64,000 bases of DNA from assembly GCA_003457135.1 (NCBI GenBank), contig DMSQ01000082.1, forward strand, positions 1 through 64,000, in the 5' to 3' direction. The stretch is from Prolixibacteraceae bacterium. Its GTDB lineage: Bacteria > Bacteroidota > Bacteroidia > Bacteroidales > Prolixibacteraceae. Numbering within the stretch: the stretch's first letter is position 1; the number at the start of each line of letters is the position of its first letter. Positions 7,818 through 15,738 of the stretch are shown here, piece by piece. The notes beneath the pieces were generated by a model that ran no database searches, was not told the DNA's origin, and saw only the letters and a list, made by a program, of their open reading frames with translations. The position numbers were made by a program, and so were the translations under genes.

Positions 7818-9195
7818 GATGTCCGGGTTTAAGATGATCGTATTGCTGTGTGTTGTATTTCGAAATCATCTTGACTTCAGCGATCGCAATCTGTGGAATG
7901 TAACGGAAGAATAACAGGACTCCGGCCGAAAACATTCCGAGAGTACCTACGAAAAATCCAATTTCAATAATCGTGGGATGATATTCAGCCCAGCTTGCCG
8001 GTAAAAAGTTCTTCGATAAGGAAGTAACGACGATATTAAACCGTTCGAACCACATTCCCAGATTAATAAAGAGCGAAATAATAAACACAATCCAAAGATT
8101 ACGGCGAATTTTTCTCGACCAGAATAATTGAGGCAAGAGCGCATTGAAAATGAACATTCCCCAAAACTGTATCGCGTATTCTCCGGTAATCCTATTCTTG
8201 AAGAAAGTGTACATTTCGTATTCCGAACCCGAATACCAGGCAATAAATATTTCGGTAATATAGGCAGTTCCCATGATCAGAGAGATAAAAACCAGGATTC
8301 GGCAAACTGCATCAACGTGGTTTTCGGTGATAAAATCGCCCATTTTATATAGTTTTTTCATCAGGGTAACCAGTGTTAAAACCATGGCAAATCCTGAGAA
8401 GATCGCCCCTACCACAAAGTAAGGAGGAAATAAAGTGGTATGCCAGCCCGGTTCAATCGAAACCGCAAAGTCAGTTGAAACAATGGAATGCACGGAAACA
8501 ACCAGAACGGCAGCGATTCCTCCCAATACAAAAGCTAATCCTTCGTATCGCATCCATTCTTTGGATGAACCTGTCCATCCGAAGGCGAAAAATCCATAGA
8601 CTGCCTTTTTTATTTTCGATTTGGTCGTATCGCGAATGGTAGCAAAATCGGGAACCATACCAAAATACCAGAAACTGGCCGATATGAGCAGATATGCCGA
8701 GATAGCCATAAAATCCCAGAAAAGCGGTGAGTTAAAGTTTACCCACAACGGACCTCTTGTGTTTGGATAGGGGAAAATATAGAAGAACAGCCAGGGCCGC
8801 CCCATGTGCATCAATGGAAACAGAGCGGCACAAAAAACGGCAACTACGGTCATTGCTTCGGCAGCACGGTTAATTGCGGTTCTCCATTTCTGGCGTAAAA
8901 TCAGCAAAAATATGGAGAATGCCGTTCCGGCGTGGCCAATTCCAATCCACCATACAAAATTGATAATTTCCCAACCCCAGGCCACAGTGCTGTTCACACC
9001 CCAGGTACCAATTCCCTGAGTAAGGGTGACATAAATACTTTTTACCCCAAATGCAAGCATTGCCAAACTTATTCCCATTGCAATGAACCACCACCTCGGG
9101 GTTTTGGCATCAATAGGTGCAAGTATCTCCTGCGAAATCTGACCGAGAGATTTCTCTCCGTCTATTAATTTTCCTCGTATCTCCGTTTTGTACAT
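7804..9195 (-). CDS. actC: Alternative complex III subunit ActC (NrfD-like quinol-oxidising subunit)
   Basis: This 463-residue NrfD/PsrC-type polytopic protein has about ten hydrophobic segments. The N-terminal soluble lead PIDAKTPRWW precedes the first segment, as in other ActC proteins. It is the main candidate for the quinol-binding site in the complex and docks the iron-sulfur subunit ActB. The next gene, actD, overlaps its stop codon, so the two are translationally coupled. Confidence 0.92.
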   Translation of the reverse strand: MYKTEIRGKLIDGEKSLGQISQEILAPIDAKTPRWWFIAMGISLAMLAFGVKSIYVTLTQGIGTWGVNSTVAWGWEIINFVWWIGIGHAGTAFSIFLLILRQKWRTAINRAAEAMTVVAVFCAALFPLMHMGRPWLFFYIFPYPNTRGPLWVNFNSPLFWDFMAISAYLLISASFWYFGMVPDFATIRDTTKSKIKKAVYGFFAFGWTGSSKEWMRYEGLAFVLGGIAAVLVVSVHSIVSTDFAVSIEPGWHTTLFPPYFVVGAIFSGFAMVLTLVTLMKKLYKMGDFITENHVDAVCRILVFISLIMGTAYITEIFIAWYSGSEYEMYTFFKNRITGEYAIQFWGMFIFNALLPQLFWSRKIRRNLWIVFIISLFINLGMWFERFNIVVTSLSKNFLPASWAEYHPTIIEIGFFVGTLGMFSAGVLLFFRYIPQIAIAEVKMISKYNTQQYDHLKPGHHDYE

Positions 9196-9223
9196 AATCC
9201 GACCTATTTTCTATATATGTTGA

Positions 9224-12169
9224 TCACGCATTTGAATTTCTAACTTTGGTCAGGTAACCAACTGATGGCAAAGTGTGCAATTCATCCAGCAAATGGTAAT
9301 TTCTTTTGTCCTGAAACAGTCTTGAAATACGGCTTTCAGGATCTTCCAGGTCACCAAAAATAATGGCATTACCAGGGCACGACTGTGAACAGGCCGTTTT
9401 GATTTCTCCGTCAGCAATGGCTCTTCCTTCCAGTTTAGCCAATTGTTTTTTCTCCTGAATCCTTTGAACACACATCGAGCATTTCTCAACCACTCCACGC
9501 GAACGTACGGTAACATCGGGGTTCAGCACCATACGGCCCAAATCACTGTTCGAAGCGAAGTCAAACTTATCGTTCTTTACATACTGGAACCAGTTAAAAC
9601 GTCGCACTTTATAAGGGCAGTTGTTCACACAATATTTGGTTCCGACACAGCGGTTATAAGCCATCTGGTTCAAACCTTCTTCGCTGTGAGGAGTTGCCGC
9701 TACCGGGCAAACATTTTCGCAGGGAGCATTTCCACAGTGCTGGCACATGACCGGCTGGAATGATACTTTTGGATTTTCAGGATTTTCGGAATAATACCGG
9801 TCAATCCTGATCCAGTGCATGATGCGGCGGTTACGAACTTGTTCTTTGCCAATTACCTGAATATTATTTTCGGCCTGACAGGCAATTGCACAATTTCCAC
9901 AACCTGTACATGAGTTCAGGTCAACAGCCATTCCCCAGTGGTGCCCGTTATAAACCGGCGCTTTGTATAAAGTTACCGACTTCGATTCATCTTCAGCTTG
10001 TTTTTCGTTCCCGGAAACCGGATTTTTGAGGTATTCATCCAAAGTCGTTTCGCGAACTATTGCCCGGCCTTCCATGGAATAATGCGTTTGGGATATGGCC
10101 AGTTCAAATATTTTTCCCGGAACTTTTTCAATTTTTACTGAAGTCATGAAATACTGACGTGTTCCGGTTTCAGTTCCAACAAATGGATATAGATTTGTTC
10201 CGGTTTGATCGCCCACTTTCCCGGCAATTTCACGGCCGTAACCCAGTGCAACGGAAATGGTATCTTTAGCTTGTCCGGGCTGAACAAAGACAGGTAATTC
10301 GATACCATTTACCAAAATAACATCTTCGTTTTTCAAACCATTTTCAGTGGCATAAGCAACCGGAACAGCCGCAAAGTTATCCCAACTGATTTTGGCAACC
10401 GGATCGGGTAATTCCTGCAACCAGGGATTGTTGGCCTGTTTTCCGTTTCCAATGGCAATACTTTCATAAATAACCACTTCTATTCCGGCAACTGAACTTT
10501 TTATCTGGCCTGCCGCCTGACTTAATCCATCAGGTCTATACGTTAATTTCGTTTCCTGAACTGTTTCGAAAACTCCATTCTGCAATGCAGCATTCCAGAA
10601 CTGCCGGAAATCTGTAATATCTTTCTGCTTCGGAAATTGGTTTTCTTTCCAAAAGTTTTTCAGGTAATCACGGTAATTATTTTCGGCGCCAATCCATTTG
10701 AGTAGGATCGCCTGGGGCTGACGGCTATTGAAAATAGGGGCAATTACAGGTTGGGAAAGACTGTAAATTCCGGCTTTAGGTTCCATATCATTCCAACTTT
10801 CCAGAAGATTGCTTTCAGGTAAAACATACTGGCAAAGCGCTGTTGTTTCGTCGGGCCTTTCCGAAAAAGAAACACTCAGACCTGTTTTTTTGATTGCTTC
10901 TGCAAATTCTTTTCCTTTCGGATGATCATAAACCGGATTCGCATTCCAAACCAGTAATGCTTTCACATTGCCGGTTTTCAAATCCGAAAGCAAACGATCC
11001 ATATTCCCATCAATGCCTTGCTTGGTCAGGAGCGGATTTTCCAAACCGATGGTTTGTCCGTAATTGCCAAGCATCTGATTGATTCCATTTATGAGCAACT
11101 GGATATTCACATCATTGCTTCCGGAGATCACAATGCTTTGCTTTTCATTTTCCAGAAGATCTTTGGCCAGTTCGCTGATATCAACTGTTGATTGGGCTCC
11201 GAAAAGTACCTGTCCTCCTTTTGCTTTGGCAACAGCATTGTACAGAGCCAGAACAATCGCGCCTTCTTCCGAAGGTTTGATCGGGAAGCGAACATCAGCA
11301 TTGGAACCGCTCAAAGTCATACCGGCTTCAAACTGATAATGCCTGAGCATTTCGTTACGGCCATTCTGTAACTGCCGTGCAGCAGTATATCCTTTGGTAT
11401 ATTCAACAACCGATAGCCAGCTACCGAGAAAATCGCCATCAAAACTAACAACAACTTTAGCTTTCTTAAATTGATAGTCAGGAATAAAAGAAGAACCAAA
11501 ACTTTTCTGGTTGGCTTCTAAAATTCCGGATGCCGAAACCGGATCATACTGAATCCATTCGGTATTGGTCTGTTTTTCAGCAAACTTACTGATAACCTCG
11601 CGGGTGGTTGGTGAAATGATGGTAGAACTCAACAGTACCACTTTCCCGTTTTGAGCCTTTAAATTAGCTAATTGGGCAACAATCTCTTCATCAGCTTTTT
11701 CCCAGGCAATTTCCTGTCCGTTTTTTGATGGGCCTTTAAAACGGGCATCGTCGTAAAGATTCAATACCGAAGCCTGAATCCGGGCGCTTGTTCCGCCCTG
11801 GGAAATGGAACTCAACTCATTTCCTTCTATCTTGATTGGCCTTCCATCGCGAACTTTAACAATGATACTACCGTATTCATTTCCTTCAAAATAGGAAGAC
11901 GCGTAGTAATTGGCCGTACCAGGATTAATCTCATCAGGCTTGATCAAATATGGAATTGCTTTATCAACTGGTCTTTTACAACTGGCTACGATTGAAGCTG
12001 CTGCAATGCCAAATCCAAATGTTTTCAGAAAATCGCGTCTCGAAGCGGCATTCAGCTCGTTATCGCCTCTCATCAACATGCTCTTTTGTTTGGCTTCTTC
12101 ACGCACCTCTTCACGGCGTAACTCTTTTGGATTGGAAAGTTCTTCTATACTTCTCCAGTATGTCTTCAT
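9224..12169 (-). CDS. actB: Alternative complex III subunit ActB (molybdopterin-like domain fused to iron-sulfur domain)
   Basis: The protein is about 981 residues. A twin-arginine-like motif RRDFLKTFGFG near residue 45 leads into a hydrophobic stretch and the possible lipobox IVASC. A long molybdopterin-oxidoreductase-like domain follows. The last 230 residues hold a four-cluster ferredoxin domain: CTGCGNCAIAC (from about residue 755), CQHCGNAPCENVC, a CVGTKYCVNNC motif, and CSMC...CSQSC. This matches ActB, in which the large domain lacks a molybdenum cofactor and the C-terminus wires electrons to the hemes. The start is the ATG at 12169, after a TTG at 12172. Confidence 0.93.
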   Translation of the reverse strand: MKTYWRSIEELSNPKELRREEVREEAKQKSMLMRGDNELNAASRRDFLKTFGFGIAAASIVASCKRPVDKAIPYLIKPDEINPGTANYYASSYFEGNEYGSIIVKVRDGRPIKIEGNELSSISQGGTSARIQASVLNLYDDARFKGPSKNGQEIAWEKADEEIVAQLANLKAQNGKVVLLSSTIISPTTREVISKFAEKQTNTEWIQYDPVSASGILEANQKSFGSSFIPDYQFKKAKVVVSFDGDFLGSWLSVVEYTKGYTAARQLQNGRNEMLRHYQFEAGMTLSGSNADVRFPIKPSEEGAIVLALYNAVAKAKGGQVLFGAQSTVDISELAKDLLENEKQSIVISGSNDVNIQLLINGINQMLGNYGQTIGLENPLLTKQGIDGNMDRLLSDLKTGNVKALLVWNANPVYDHPKGKEFAEAIKKTGLSVSFSERPDETTALCQYVLPESNLLESWNDMEPKAGIYSLSQPVIAPIFNSRQPQAILLKWIGAENNYRDYLKNFWKENQFPKQKDITDFRQFWNAALQNGVFETVQETKLTYRPDGLSQAAGQIKSSVAGIEVVIYESIAIGNGKQANNPWLQELPDPVAKISWDNFAAVPVAYATENGLKNEDVILVNGIELPVFVQPGQAKDTISVALGYGREIAGKVGDQTGTNLYPFVGTETGTRQYFMTSVKIEKVPGKIFELAISQTHYSMEGRAIVRETTLDEYLKNPVSGNEKQAEDESKSVTLYKAPVYNGHHWGMAVDLNSCTGCGNCAIACQAENNIQVIGKEQVRNRRIMHWIRIDRYYSENPENPKVSFQPVMCQHCGNAPCENVCPVAATPHSEEGLNQMAYNRCVGTKYCVNNCPYKVRRFNWFQYVKNDKFDFASNSDLGRMVLNPDVTVRSRGVVEKCSMCVQRIQEKKQLAKLEGRAIADGEIKTACSQSCPGNAIIFGDLEDPESRISRLFQDKRNYHLLDELHTLPSVGYLTKVRNSNA

Positions 12170-12185
12170 CAACGGTATATTTTTT

Positions 12186-12263
12186 CAAAATTAAAATTCA
12201 ATATCGAATGTTGAACAAGAAATAAGGAATCAGGAACAGTCAATTTGATGTTTCTTATTTCTT
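12186..12263. repeat. Word tract with 14 bp hairpin upstream of actB
   Basis: This lies between actB and actA. The arms AAGAAATAAGGAAT (12217-12230) and GTTTCTTATTTCTT (12250-12263) form a 14 bp stem in which the only two deviations are G-U pairs in plus-strand RNA. Related words (TTCAATATCGAATG, TTCTTATTCGATG) flank it. CAAAATTA at 12186-12193 is a possible minus-strand -7 element (TAATTTTG) for an internal actB promoter, but no well-placed -33 is visible. Confidence 0.55.
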
Positions 12264-12358
12264 ATTCGATGTTTCTTATTTTTTTCTACACTACAAATCC
12301 TGAATTTGGAATTCTCCATTCCCTCCGAAATAAGATATTGACCTAAATCAACGTTATC

Positions 12359-12451
12359 TCGCGGACGGCCTTCGGCTTCGTCACTTTTCCCCGGGGTTGC
12401 GTTCGTTCCTCATTTCACCCCGGGCTATTAATATTCCACCCCTTCAGGGTG
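12359..12451. repeat. Composite palindromic intergenic element
   Basis: Two GC-rich hairpins stand in an AT-rich spacer. One pairs CCCGGGGT (12390-12397) with ACCCCGGG (12417-12424). The other pairs CACCC (12437-12441) with GGGTG (12447-12451) across a 5-base loop. The left edge has CGCGGACGGC, also found at about 6594. A short AACCCG/AACTCG tract follows at 12512-12548. It looks like a dispersed extragenic palindrome. No ORF is present. Confidence 0.6.
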
Positions 12452-12546
12452 AACAACTGCTTCTTACAATTACTTTCCAATCCGTTCCATTAATAGATAA
12501 TCTCACTCGTGCAACTTGGAACCCGCAACATGCAACTCGAAACTTT

Positions 12547-13716
12547 CTAGTAATGGCATCGCATGCAATCGTTGGCTCCAATATTCACCGCACGGATGGT
12601 ATCAATTCCTCCACCTTTCAGTTGATCATGCAGTTTCATATAATTGTCGTAATAAGCATTGTCTTTAAAGTTCACCTTGGTTTCACGATGGCAATTGATA
12701 CACCAGCCCATTGATAAATCGCTGTTTTGGCTCATTACGTCCATTTCCTCTACTGCTCCATGGCATTGTTTACAATCAACTTTGGCAATTCCAACATGTT
12801 GTGCATGACTGAAAAAGACATGGTCGGGTAAATTATGAATCCTGATCCATTCAACCAGCTTCTTGTTTTCATTGGCATCCACCACCTTGGCAATTTCAAA
12901 TTTGCCTGAATTGGCTCCTTCCCGCACCAGAACATGACAATTCATACACAATTCCATTGCCGGAATACCCGCTGATTTGTCAAATTCAGCATTATGATGA
13001 CAATATTTACAATCAATTTTATTATCGCCTGCATGTACTTTATGTGAAAACTTGATGGGCTGATCCGGGGCATAATTTGGTGTCCTTCCAAGATTAATGG
13101 CAGCATCAGCAACCATTTTAACCTGAACGACTATAGCCATAATAAGAATCAGAACAGTAACAAAACGGTATTTAACCTTACGAAAAAAAATAAGATCAAG
13201 TAATGCCAAAGTCATCAACAAGCCCAAAAATAAAAATATCATGATCTGAGTAATTGTAGGGCCTTCGGAAGGAGGTCCGGTGATGGCAAGATTATCCAAA
13301 TACTGCTTTACTTTTCGAAGATCTTCTTCCTCAATTTTAATATCCTTGTGCGATAATTCTATTTTCGTTCCATTAGGCTGCATCACAGCACTCTGAAACT
13401 CAGCAAAATCCTTTTCTTTAAATTTCACGGCAATAGCCATGGCCGACGGATTCCAGTTAAATTTATTCGAATGATTTAAGTTATGACAAGATACACATGT
13501 TTCGAATTTGCGATCTTTAGGTAAAAGTCCTATAAAAAAACGTTTTCCGCGTTGAATGTCCTCATGAGAATGATCTTCAACAAATTCTTCCGGTTCGTCA
13601 TTTGCATTTGCCTTCTGGGATAAGGGAACAACAATGAAAAAAACAGTTAAAAATATAAAAGGGATGCATGCTTTCAAATGCTCTGAGAAATGCCAGGGAA
13701 GAAAGTTTTTTCTCAT
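12547..13716 (-). CDS. actA: Alternative complex III subunit ActA (multiheme cytochrome c)
   Basis: The protein is 389 residues from the ATG at 13716; a TTG 12 codons upstream is less likely. A signal-anchor occupies about residues 16-36. Six CXXCH motifs are visible: residues 74-78, then after two hydrophobic segments (about 155-178 and 184-204), motifs starting at 236, 257, 315, 339 and 384. The last five match the pentaheme domain of ActA. The first, between the signal and the membrane segments, is an additional heme site. ActA is the electron exit domain on the periplasmic face. It is the first gene of the operon, so the operon promoter should lie in 13717-14095. Confidence 0.92.
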   Translation of the reverse strand: MRKNFLPWHFSEHLKACIPFIFLTVFFIVVPLSQKANANDEPEEFVEDHSHEDIQRGKRFFIGLLPKDRKFETCVSCHNLNHSNKFNWNPSAMAIAVKFKEKDFAEFQSAVMQPNGTKIELSHKDIKIEEEDLRKVKQYLDNLAITGPPSEGPTITQIMIFLFLGLLMTLALLDLIFFRKVKYRFVTVLILIMAIVVQVKMVADAAINLGRTPNYAPDQPIKFSHKVHAGDNKIDCKYCHHNAEFDKSAGIPAMELCMNCHVLVREGANSGKFEIAKVVDANENKKLVEWIRIHNLPDHVFFSHAQHVGIAKVDCKQCHGAVEEMDVMSQNSDLSMGWCINCHRETKVNFKDNAYYDNYMKLHDQLKGGGIDTIRAVNIGANDCMRCHY

Positions 13717-14095
13717 TCCAGGAGGTTTTGTATTTAATATATAATGAATCAATTTTTAAAACTACGAAGATTAAACAATCAAATTCGGTAATGGTTTCTA
13801 AGCATAAATATATATAAATAAGGGACAGATAATTTAAAGTCAGCCGAACAAATGCTGAATAAATGGAAATAACTTTAATTCATTGAGATTTAAGCGATTT
13901 TCGATCTTTAGGAATACACAAAATTAGACATCCCCAATGTAATTTGAATTTTAATTAGATAAATTCAATCATGCATTTTTTACATCATTGCCCTCCGGCA
14001 GTATTAAATCTTCATTTTTTCCCTATCATGAACAGTTTTATCCTGACAAGATTATTTGCAAATCTTTTTTTTTGAAATAACGGGAGAACTACAAT
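13717..14095. other. Divergent intergenic region between actA and the LytTR regulators
   Basis: About 380 bases of AT-rich DNA separate the two divergent operons and should hold both promoters. I see no full TAnnTTTG match at a sensible distance on either strand, and no hairpin, repeat or small ORF worth calling. GGGAG at about 14082 precedes the ATG at 14096 and could be an uncommon ribosome binding site. Confidence 0.4.
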
Positions 14096-14143
14096 ATGTT
14101 ATTATCTTTAGTGCTGAACTTCAAATCAAGATCAACTAATCGT

Positions 14144-14893
14144 ATGGAACACAAAATCTGTGTTTTAATTGTTGACAGTGTGCCTGAATCAGTCACTCAC
14201 ACTCAGGAAATCCTGAGTGTTAATCTTTTGATTGAAAGGATTGACATTGTTGAAGATTCTGATCAGGCCTTATTAAAAATTCTACATTTTAATCCGGATA
14301 TTGTATTACTTGAATTTCCATCAAAAGGTGAGAAGGCTACCGAGCTACTCCAATTTATTAAAACCAAATTCACCGACACCACGATTGTATTTATTTCCGA
14401 TTCCAAGGATAATGCAGTCCAGGCCATTCATAACGGGATTTATCACTACCTGCTCAAACCTGTTCAAAAAGACAAACTCAATAGAATAATTGGTCAGGTT
14501 CATCTGATTAAACAGAACAGTGTTCAGTTAAAAATAAAACAGATCATTGAAAAATCAACTGAAGAGAAAAGGTTACGGTTTCATACCTCCAAAGGGTATA
14601 TTCTGATTGATCAGGATGAAATTCTATATTGCATGGCCGATGGAATTTTTACTGAAATGTATTTGACCCGAAACCGAATGGAAGTAATCTATATGTTTCT
14701 TTCCAAAATTGAAGCACTGGTTGATCCCAATGATTTTCTGCGCTCAAGCCGAAAATACCTGATTAACAAGAGATACATCCGTAAGGTTTTCAAGAATAGC
14801 AATACGATATTATTATTTCATGATGGAAAGGAATATCTGGTAAAAGGATCAAAACAGCACATCAGAAACCTGACTAAATTAAACATTGATTGA
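14144..14893 (+). CDS. LytTR-family response regulator with Glu at the phosphorylation site
   Basis: The protein is 249 residues from the ATG at 14144. An ATG at 14096 would add 16 hydrophobic residues and has a GGGAG sequence ahead of it, so the start is uncertain. The receiver domain (about 1-120) keeps Asp11, a Ser in the VFISDS segment and Lys105 (LLKP). However, the second acidic residue is Ser12, and the phospho-acceptor position, normally LLD, reads LLE (Glu57). The C-terminal LytTR DNA-binding domain (about 145-245) looks intact. Glu there often mimics phosphorylation, so it may act constitutively or through another cue. The next regulator follows by 7 bases. No histidine kinase is nearby. 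Confidence 0.88.
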   Translation: MEHKICVLIVDSVPESVTHTQEILSVNLLIERIDIVEDSDQALLKILHFNPDIVLLEFPSKGEKATELLQFIKTKFTDTTIVFISDSKDNAVQAIHNGIYHYLLKPVQKDKLNRIIGQVHLIKQNSVQLKIKQIIEKSTEEKRLRFHTSKGYILIDQDEILYCMADGIFTEMYLTRNRMEVIYMFLSKIEALVDPNDFLRSSRKYLINKRYIRKVFKNSNTILLFHDGKEYLVKGSKQHIRNLTKLNID

Positions 14894-14900
14894 TCGGAAC

Positions 14901-15668
14901 ATGGATTCAACTAACATTTCTGCAATTATTATAGACGACGAACCGGAAGCCATCCATTTACTTGAGATGTATCTGCGGTTTTTTCCAAATATCCAGGTTA
15001 CAGGAAAAGAAACTCAGGCTCAAAAAGGGCTGGATTTAGTCAAACAGAATTTGCCTGATTTGGTTTTTTTAGATATTGATATGCCCGACATGAACGGGCT
15101 TCAGGTTGCAGATCAGATTCATTCAGAAAATTTCCGTTCTGAAATTGTTTTTACAACGGCTCATCCAAAATATGCTTATGACGCCATAGATATTCAACCA
15201 CTCGATTTCCTTGTCAAACCATTCTGCATTGAAGATCTGGAAATCGTAATCCATAAATTTCAGGAAAAAACAGAAAAAAAGAAATTCTCCAGAAAAGTTG
15301 AACTGTTCATCCAATCGCAGTCGGATGCCCCAAAAATAAAACTTCCGACTACAAACGGGGTGCTGATTACAGGAGTTAAAGATATTGTAATGATGAAGTC
15401 AAAGGCGAACAATTGTAACCTTTATTTGCAGGACGGGACAATAGAAACAATAACCCGAAATCTGAATATTCTGGCTGAAACGCTTAATTCACCAGCTCTT
15501 TTCAAAGTAAGCAGGTCAACCTTTATTAACCTGAAATATTTGAAACGGGTTGATAAAAAAAACCTGAAATGCCTGATTAGTTTCGGCCACAATGTGCTCG
15601 AAGAAGACATTACAAAGAGCCATCTCCTGCATCTGGAAAAATTGGATTTATTTCCAACCTTGCCCTAG
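14901..15668 (+). CDS. LytTR-family response regulator with intact receiver
   Basis: The protein is 255 residues from the ATG at 14901, 7 bases after the preceding stop; a TTG at 14886 would overlap it. The receiver domain has the full set: Asp12-Asp13-Glu14, the phospho-acceptor Asp58 (FLDIDMPDMNG), Thr in FTTAH and Lys106 (FLVKP). A LytTR domain follows from about residue 150. It is co-oriented with the degenerate regulator and is probably co-transcribed with it. The likely partner is a membrane kinase encoded elsewhere. Target promoters cannot be read from the window. Confidence 0.9.
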   Translation: MDSTNISAIIIDDEPEAIHLLEMYLRFFPNIQVTGKETQAQKGLDLVKQNLPDLVFLDIDMPDMNGLQVADQIHSENFRSEIVFTTAHPKYAYDAIDIQPLDFLVKPFCIEDLEIVIHKFQEKTEKKKFSRKVELFIQSQSDAPKIKLPTTNGVLITGVKDIVMMKSKANNCNLYLQDGTIETITRNLNILAETLNSPALFKVSRSTFINLKYLKRVDKKNLKCLISFGHNVLEEDITKSHLLHLEKLDLFPTLP

Positions 15669-15679
15669 TCGAACGAAAA

Positions 15680-15722
15680 CGGACAACTGAAGGCTTTTCT
15701 GTGACCTGCCGTCCGCTTTTTT
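15680..15722. terminator. Possible bidirectional terminator between the LytTR genes and lon
   Basis: CGGAC (15680-15684) pairs with GTCCG (15711-15715), with AGG/CCT inside, followed by a T-rich run on the plus side. The stem is short and the loop long, so it is only a fair candidate. It sits between convergent genes, where a terminator is expected. Confidence 0.45.
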
Positions 15723-15738
15723 ATTGTTCCTGTCCAGC

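Noticed and set aside
14886..14900. TTG start for the second LytTR regulator
   Set aside because: The ATG at 14901 starts directly before the receiver domain and avoids overlap with the preceding gene.
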